Part shown: in pieces, positions 6,389-10,293 of the stretch
Layout: every line of letters begins with the position of its first letter
Numbering within the stretch: the first letter of the stretch is position 1
NCBI GenBank assembly: GCA_937961295.1
Contig: CALGOK010000121.1
Coordinates: 1-10,293, forward strand
Length of the DNA: 10,293 bases
Direction of reading: 5' to 3'
Source of the DNA: an uncultured Gemmatimonadota bacterium
GTDB lineage: Bacteria > Gemmatimonadota > Gemmatimonadetes > Gemmatimonadales > GWC2-71-9
Position numbers and translations under genes: made by a program
Notes under the pieces: model-generated
Told to the model about the DNA's origin: nothing
What the model saw: only the letters and a program-made list of their open reading frames with translations
The model's database searches: none

Positions 6389-8124
6389 TCGGCAAACCTC
6401 CACCTGGCATGGTGATCCAGGGTGAGCGGCACCTCCGGCATCAGCAGCGCACGCACCATCTCGATCGGCATCGGCCCGGTGGCGAGCACCGCGTCGTGGA
6501 AGCTGCGCTCGTCCATGCGGCCGCTCCCCACCAGCTCGCGGTGCAGCGCGCGCAGCTGCATTCCGCCCAGCAGGTAGCCGGCCTGGTAGAGCGGCGAGTA
6601 GTTGCCGTTGAACGACCGGCGCACCTCGCCGGTGGCGCTGGCGCGCTCGTGCCCCACGCGCTCCACCAGGAAGTCGATGCACTCCTCCGGCGTCCAGTTG
6701 CCAAGGTGGAAGTTGAGCGAGAAGAGGATCCGCGCCGCGCGGTGCATCCGCCAGAAGAGCATCCCCATCCGGTTCTCGGGCGTCTCGGGAAAGCCGAGCT
6801 CCCACAGGTGGATCTCCCACCAGAGCGCCCACCCCTCGCTGTAGAACGGCGTGGCGAACGCGCCGCGGTGCGTGTTCGACCGGGCGCCCACGAACCCCTG
6901 CAACCCGTGGCCGGGGATCAGCTCGTGGTGCACGGTGGCGCGCGAGAAGTGCCGGTTGTTGGCGCGCAGCGCCATCTGCTTCTCGGCCTCGGTCTGGCCG
7001 TCGGTGGGCGAGGCGACCATGATCACCTCGCCACCCAGGAAGAACGGGTTGGTCTTCTGCGCCTCGGCGGACATCATCTCCATCCGCCAGATCTCCTTGA
7101 TCAGCGCCGGGACGGTGACCAGGCCGCGCGACTCGACGAAGGCGGTCGCCTCGTGTGCCATCTCGCGCACCGCCAGCACCTGCCCACCCACCGGGGGGTG
7201 ATCCTGCTTGGTGCGCTCGAGCGCCGCCTTCCAGTCGTCGCCGAGCCCCATGTCGCGCGCCGCGCGCCGCGCCTCCGCCTCGAGCAGCGCGAACTCGCGC
7301 TCGGCGATCGCCAGCAGTTCCTCCGGGGTGTACGGCACCATCTCGCGGGCGAGGTCGGCGAGCAGGCCGTCACGGCCGATCGGGTCGCCCACGATCGGCT
7401 CGTCGCCGCCCTCGCGCACCCCGACGATCCGTTCCCGCAGGTGCTTGCGCCAGACTTCCAGTCCCTCGCCGAACCGCTTCGCCGGCTCGGCGATCCGCCA
7501 GGTGATCTCGGGATCGTATCCCACGTAGAAGCGGCGCCAGGCGTCGTAGTGCCGCACCAGCTCGGTGATCGTCTCCGTGGCGCGCAACGCCACGATCCGG
7601 GTGGGCGGGGCGGCACCATCGCGGCCGAGCCGTGCCCTCGCACTGTCGATTGCGTCCGCCATCCAGGCCAGCCGGCGGGCTGCCTCTTCGGGCTCCGGGC
7701 GCACCAGCTGGCGTCGCTGCTCGAGCATGGCGTGCAGCGTGTCGCTGAACGGCAGCAGCGGCGCCATCTCGCCCGCCAGCCGCTCCTCGCGCCCCAGCAG
7801 GCCGAGTTCGTGGTCGAGCCGGGTGCGGAGCAGCACCGCGTCGACCTGGCCCTGCCGGGAGAGGGCGGCGAACGGCACCGCGGCGAGCCGCGTGCGCCAC
7901 GTCGCGTGGAAGGTGGCGAATCGGTCGAGCCGCTCGCGCGAGTACGGCACGGCGTAGCGGCGACCGAGCGCCGCACGGTCGCTCGACCAGCGCTCGACGA
8001 TCGGCGCCAGTTCGCTCGACGGCCGCGCCATCAGGGCCACGAGATCGGGAACGGCGGGGTCGTCGGGCTGCTGGCCGGCGAGGGCAACCGGGGCGACGAG
8101 CAGGGAGAGGAGGAGTCGGCGCAT
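6385..8124 (-). CDS. Secreted DUF885 family zinc-metallopeptidase-like protein
   Basis: A 579-residue exported protein. Residues 1-17 or so (MRRLLLSLLVAPVALAG) are a signal peptide. The DUF885 signature is intact: HHELIPGHGLQ at residues 399-409 gives the H-E-x3-G-H-like metal site (H400, E401, H406). SEGWALWWE at 429-437 provides a downstream glutamate (E430), a likely third ligand. Length and motif position agree with the family, which is related to gluzincin-type peptidases; the substrate is unknown. The ATG is chosen because it begins the signal peptide, although the frame is open to 8217. It has no Shine-Dalgarno motif: the 20 bases before it are pyrimidine-rich. The membrane-protein gene overlaps its stop by four bases. 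The spacer upstream carries two dyads. Confidence 0.92.
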   Translation of the reverse strand: MRRLLLSLLVAPVALAGQQPDDPAVPDLVALMARPSSELAPIVERWSSDRAALGRRYAVPYSRERLDRFATFHATWRTRLAAVPFAALSRQGQVDAVLLRTRLDHELGLLGREERLAGEMAPLLPFSDTLHAMLEQRRQLVRPEPEEAARRLAWMADAIDSARARLGRDGAAPPTRIVALRATETITELVRHYDAWRRFYVGYDPEITWRIAEPAKRFGEGLEVWRKHLRERIVGVREGGDEPIVGDPIGRDGLLADLAREMVPYTPEELLAIAEREFALLEAEARRAARDMGLGDDWKAALERTKQDHPPVGGQVLAVREMAHEATAFVESRGLVTVPALIKEIWRMEMMSAEAQKTNPFFLGGEVIMVASPTDGQTEAEKQMALRANNRHFSRATVHHELIPGHGLQGFVGARSNTHRGAFATPFYSEGWALWWEIHLWELGFPETPENRMGMLFWRMHRAARILFSLNFHLGNWTPEECIDFLVERVGHERASATGEVRRSFNGNYSPLYQAGYLLGGMQLRALHRELVGSGRMDERSFHDAVLATGPMPIEMVRALLMPEVPLTLDHHARWRFAE

Positions 8125-8150
8125 GGCGGGAGGGGTGGAGGGAGCGCAAC

Positions 8151-8169
8151 GCGTCACGATCGGTGACGC
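8151..8169. promoter_or_regulatory. Dyad upstream of the DUF885 gene (GCGTCAC-N5-GTGACGC)
   Basis: Perfect 7-bp inverted arms around a 5-base spacer, 27 bp before the DUF885 start. The form suits either an operator for a dimeric regulator or an RNA hairpin in the leader. On the minus strand it is enclosed by GGGAGG (8177-8182) and CCTCCC (8128-8133), which could pair and extend the fold. Confidence 0.4.
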
Positions 8170-8187
8170 CGGCGAACCTCCCAAGAT

Positions 8188-8201
8188 CTGCCCGCGGGCA
8201 G
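8188..8201 (-). terminator. Short GC palindrome after the propeller lipoprotein gene
   Basis: CTGCCCGCGGGCAG is a perfect 14-bp palindrome that can fold as a 5-bp stem with a CGCG loop. It lies 29 bases past the stop of the lipoprotein gene and is followed on the minus strand by ATCTTGG. It could be a weak terminator; the T content is too low to be sure. Confidence 0.3.
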
Positions 8202-8230
8202 CGCGACGCCAGCGCATCAGCGGCCGGCGA

Positions 8231-9379
8231 TCACGGCTCCATGATCCGGTAGCGGCGCACCACCGCGTCCAGCATCACCTCGGGATCCCCCGGCTCGCAC
8301 ACCAGCAGGAGCCACTCGCCGTTAAGGTCCCAGCGCCCGCCGAATCCCGGGCACTCGAGCGCAACCCGCCCAAGGAACCGCTCCCCGGCGAACACGTCGG
8401 CCGCCACCATGTCGCCCTCCTTCACCACCACCCACAACCGCCCGTGGCCGTCGCTGCGCGGGGCGCCGACGTGCGTGAAGCGCCGCACCGGCGTCGATTG
8501 CAGCTCCGCACGCAACCTCGCGACCTGCTCCGGCCCGCGGGCGAGTGCCGAGTGGCGCAACCGCCGCAGCTCGCTCTCCACTTCGTCGGCACCCATCAGC
8601 GTGGGCGGCAGGTCGCGCGTGGTTCGGTGGGCCAGTTGCCCGTTGCCGTGCCACGCCGCCATGGCGTACGTGAGGCCATTGGCCACGACCACGCCGTCGC
8701 GCCACCGACCGATCGCGGGGGAATTGGCCACGCGGTCGGAGATGCTCGCGTCGTCGCGGAAGAGATCCACCAGGACGCTGTCGATGGGCTGCACCACGTC
8801 CCGCACCTCACCGGTGGCGAGGTCGATGAGTGCCGGGACCATCGTCGTCCCGCGGAACCGGGATGCGAGCAGCGTCGGTCCGGGACCGCGGGCGAACGGC
8901 ACCACCGGCTCGGCGGCGCGAAACTCCCGGCGCACCCGGCCATCGTCCCGCGACCAGATGATGATCCGGCGCGTCGCCAGGTCGTGGCCGATCGCCACCG
9001 TGTCGTCGAGCCAGAGCGGGAACGGCGCGCGCATCTCGCCCGGCCCTTCCCCGAGTCCACCGATCGGCGTGGCGCTCGCCCCGTCCGCCGCCACCACCAG
9101 CAGCGCCGAGGTTTCCAGGGCGAGCGCCGCATACATCCAGCCGCCGTCCGGACCCGCCACGATCGCGCTGTTCACCGAACCGGGGGCCAACTCGGCACGG
9201 GGACTTGGAACCTCGACCACGTGCGGCATCGCGTCGGACGCCAGCGATCCGGCGCCACGATCGGCGCCCCCGATGCATCCCCCAGACAGCACCGCCGCGA
9301 GCACCGCCCACCGGCGGAGCGGGTCACCGCGACCCGCCCGCCGATGTGGAGCCGCCGTGCTCCTGTCGACCGCAATCAC
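8231..9379 (-). CDS. 6-bladed beta-propeller lipoprotein coupled to a small peptide gene
   Basis: A 382-residue protein. The N terminus has a basic segment, then LRRWAVLAAVLSGGC, with C35 a likely lipidation cysteine (the lipobox is imperfect). The rest is strand-rich and contains IGGLGEGPGEM (106-116), the same propeller loop as in the two paralogs to the left, and LWLDDTVAIG after it. It lacks their pilin-like tail and is otherwise distant from them. The GTG start overlaps the TGA of the peptide gene as GTGA. No clear Shine-Dalgarno motif precedes it, so translation is probably coupled. The frame stays open upstream to 9736 but that part lies over the peptide gene. Secreted propellers of this type usually bind ligands; a role in binding or sensing the peptide encoded next to it is my inference. 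Confidence 0.82.
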   Translation of the reverse strand: MIAVDRSTAAPHRRAGRGDPLRRWAVLAAVLSGGCIGGADRGAGSLASDAMPHVVEVPSPRAELAPGSVNSAIVAGPDGGWMYAALALETSALLVVAADGASATPIGGLGEGPGEMRAPFPLWLDDTVAIGHDLATRRIIIWSRDDGRVRREFRAAEPVVPFARGPGPTLLASRFRGTTMVPALIDLATGEVRDVVQPIDSVLVDLFRDDASISDRVANSPAIGRWRDGVVVANGLTYAMAAWHGNGQLAHRTTRDLPPTLMGADEVESELRRLRHSALARGPEQVARLRAELQSTPVRRFTHVGAPRSDGHGRLWVVVKEGDMVAADVFAGERFLGRVALECPGFGGRWDLNGEWLLLVCEPGDPEVMLDAVVRRYRIMEP

Positions 9380-9624
9380 GGCCGGTTGTAGGTCCGGCAG
9401 ATAGCCGCCGCCGTCGACGTCGCGATCCAGCCCTGGTTGTACTGCGGCTCGCAGCCCGACCAGTAGCTGTCGTCGGCGTACACGCAGTGGTAGAGGTGGT
9501 AGTAGCAATTGATGCCGTCGCTCGGGATGGTCGGACCGGCGGTCGCCGTGGCGCTGCGTGCCGCGCCGGCGATGAGGACAAGGCCGAGGATCGCGGAACC
9601 GAACAGCAGGGGACGCTTCGACAT
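9376..9624 (-). CDS. Small exported four-cysteine, aromatic-rich peptide
   Basis: An 82-residue product that I do not recognise as a named family. It has a typical signal peptide (MSKRPLLFGSAILGLVLIAG, about residues 1-25). The mature part of roughly 55 residues has cysteines at 40, 47, 58 and 76 and many aromatics (YYHLYH at 41-46, YW at 54-55, W66). Four cysteines fit two disulfides. AGGAG seven bases before the ATG sets the start; a longer reading to 9702 lacks a signal-like N terminus. The stop overlaps the start of the propeller lipoprotein gene (GTGA). In layout this resembles the NVEALA-type short exported peptides that, as I recall, sit beside 6-bladed propeller genes in Bacteroidota. 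I see no sequence match to them, so this is an analogy. Confidence 0.8.
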   Translation of the reverse strand: MSKRPLLFGSAILGLVLIAGAARSATATAGPTIPSDGINCYYHLYHCVYADDSYWSGCEPQYNQGWIATSTAAAICRTYNRP

Positions 9625-9631
9625 GGTGATG

Positions 9632-9636
9632 CTCCT
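9632..9636 (-). promoter_or_regulatory. Shine-Dalgarno of the peptide gene
   Basis: AGGAG on the minus strand, seven bases before the ATG at 9624. It decides the start of the 82-residue peptide against the longer open frame. Confidence 0.75.
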
Positions 9637-9652
9637 GGAGAGGAAGAGTGGC

Positions 9653-9672
9653 GCGTCGTGAGCGCACGACGC
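9653..9672 (-). terminator. Perfect 8-bp hairpin in the kinase-peptide spacer
   Basis: GCGTCGTG and CACGACGC pair perfectly around a 4-base loop. It ends 28 bases before the peptide start codon. The following minus-strand bases are pyrimidine-rich (CTCTTCCTCTCC) but not a T tract, so it is either an imperfect terminator for the kinase gene or a leader hairpin of the peptide mRNA. Confidence 0.4.
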
Positions 9673-9676
9673 AGCG

Positions 9677-9692
9677 GGAGCCACGCGGCTCC
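9677..9692 (-). terminator. Second hairpin in the kinase-peptide spacer
   Basis: GGAGCC and GGCTCC pair perfectly around a 4-base loop, four bases from the neighbouring hairpin. The pair lies 65 bases past the kinase stop. Together the two could insulate the peptide-propeller unit from read-through or fold as one leader structure. Confidence 0.35.
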
Positions 9693-9756
9693 GGCGCAAC
9701 ACTACGCACCGGAGACCGCCTCCACCAGATGAGCATCGAATCGTGAACGGGAAAGA

Positions 9757-10293
9757 TCAGGCGGGCGAGACGACGCGCTCCACCGTGCGCGCGATTTCCG
9801 CGATCGTGAACGGCTTTTCCACCACTTCGCGCCCCGCACTGGCGAGGAATTGTGCAGTGTCAGGTTCCACGACATCACCGGTGACGAACACGACGCGCTC
9901 GGCGAGTTGGGGTGCGGTGCGGTGCAGCGCGTCGTAGAACTCCATCCCCGACATGGCGGGCATCTTGAGGTCGCAGAGCACCACGGTGGGCGCCTCCGCG
10001 TCACCGACCGACGCCAGGAACTCCAGCGCGCGTGACGCGTCGCCCTCCTCGCGCACGGTCCATCCCCAGCGCGTGAAGATGCGCGCCAGCGTCGAGCGCA
10101 CCGCCGGCTCGTCGTCGATGATCATCGCCGAGCCGGGGCGATCGCCCGGCACCGCGAGTCCGACCGGCGGGGCGGCCCGGTCACGCGCCGCGGCAGCGAC
10201 CTGAGGTCCACCGGCCAGCGGGGGCCCGCGCGCGGCCGCACGGAGGCCAGCAGAGCGGGAGCGGGTCGGGGAGGGAAAGAGGGCAGCGAACCG
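9757..10293 (-). CDS. C-terminal part of a probable hybrid sensor histidine kinase, receiver domain (partial)
   Basis: The window shows 178 residues; the 5' end lies outside. Residues 57-175 or so form a CheY-like receiver. It has the acidic pair in MIIDDEP (D60, D61), phosphoacceptor D108 in VVLCDLKMPAMSGMEF, T138 in VFVTGD, and K160 in VEKPFTIAEI. The frame is open to the edge and begins RFAALFPSP, which looks like the end of a histidine-kinase ATPase domain (F-x-x-x-F-P), followed by an alanine/proline/arginine-rich linker. The receiver therefore probably belongs to a hybrid kinase and not to a free-standing regulator. A GTG at 10152 could start a 131-residue stand-alone receiver, but it has no Shine-Dalgarno motif. 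No output domain follows the receiver. Confidence 0.85.
   Translation of the reverse strand, partial: RFAALFPSPTRSRSAGLRAAARGPPLAGGPQVAAAARDRAAPPVGLAVPGDRPGSAMIIDDEPAVRSTLARIFTRWGWTVREEGDASRALEFLASVGDAEAPTVVLCDLKMPAMSGMEFYDALHRTAPQLAERVVFVTGDVVEPDTAQFLASAGREVVEKPFTIAEIARTVERVVSPA

Noticed and set aside
6262..8166. A 634-codon open frame on the plus strand
   Set aside because: It is antisense to the DUF885 and membrane-protein genes. Its translation is rich in Arg, His, Pro and Gly without domains, as expected for a high-GC shadow frame.
8123..9391. A 422-codon plus-strand frame opposite the propeller lipoprotein
   Set aside because: The minus strand carries the propeller motif and the coupled start. 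The plus-strand product shows no recognisable fold.
9757..10152. Stand-alone single-domain response regulator starting at GTG 10152
   Set aside because: There is no ribosome-binding site, and the frame continues open to the edge with a kinase-like end and a linker. A hybrid kinase is the better reading, though not proven within the window.

Overview
The window is a very GC-rich bacterial chromosomal segment in which every gene I accept lies on the minus strand, so the gene order below runs from the right edge to the left edge. I recognise no rRNA, tRNA, CRISPR array, transposase or phage gene. The gene content (several secreted 6-bladed beta-propeller proteins with a G-x-GEGPGE motif, a DUF885 metallopeptidase, a small Hsp20 and an ENPP-type phosphodiesterase) and the codon use suggest a Gemmatimonadota-like bacterium. 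This is an inference from family content, not from a marker gene.

Right part (10293 to 8231): the C-terminal end of what looks like a hybrid sensor histidine kinase with a terminal receiver domain runs off the edge. After a 132-bp spacer with two perfect hairpins comes a gene for an 82-residue exported peptide with four cysteines and many aromatics. Its stop codon overlaps (GTGA) the start of a propeller lipoprotein. This peptide-propeller pair is the most interesting unit in the window.

Middle part (8124 to 4725): a secreted DUF885 zinc-peptidase-like protein is followed, through an ATGA overlap, by a membrane protein with about ten helices. A 248-bp spacer with dyads and a dispersed intergenic repeat precedes an hsp20 gene.

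Left part (4673 to 157): an ENPP-type phosphodiesterase starts inside a perfect 11-bp hairpin with a UUCG loop. Next come two tandem paralogous secreted propeller proteins (ATGA overlap), each ending in a pilin-like domain with a cysteine pair. Then come a small secreted beta-rich protein and a diverged pRiA4b ORF-3-like protein. The left edge holds a heptanucleotide tandem array, plus a short inverted copy that can pair with it through G-U wobbles on the minus-strand transcript.

Most products carry signal peptides or membrane helices, so the region serves mainly the cell envelope. Spacings of 49 to 82 bp and three 4-nt stop/start overlaps suggest polycistronic transcription, but no promoter could be assigned with confidence.
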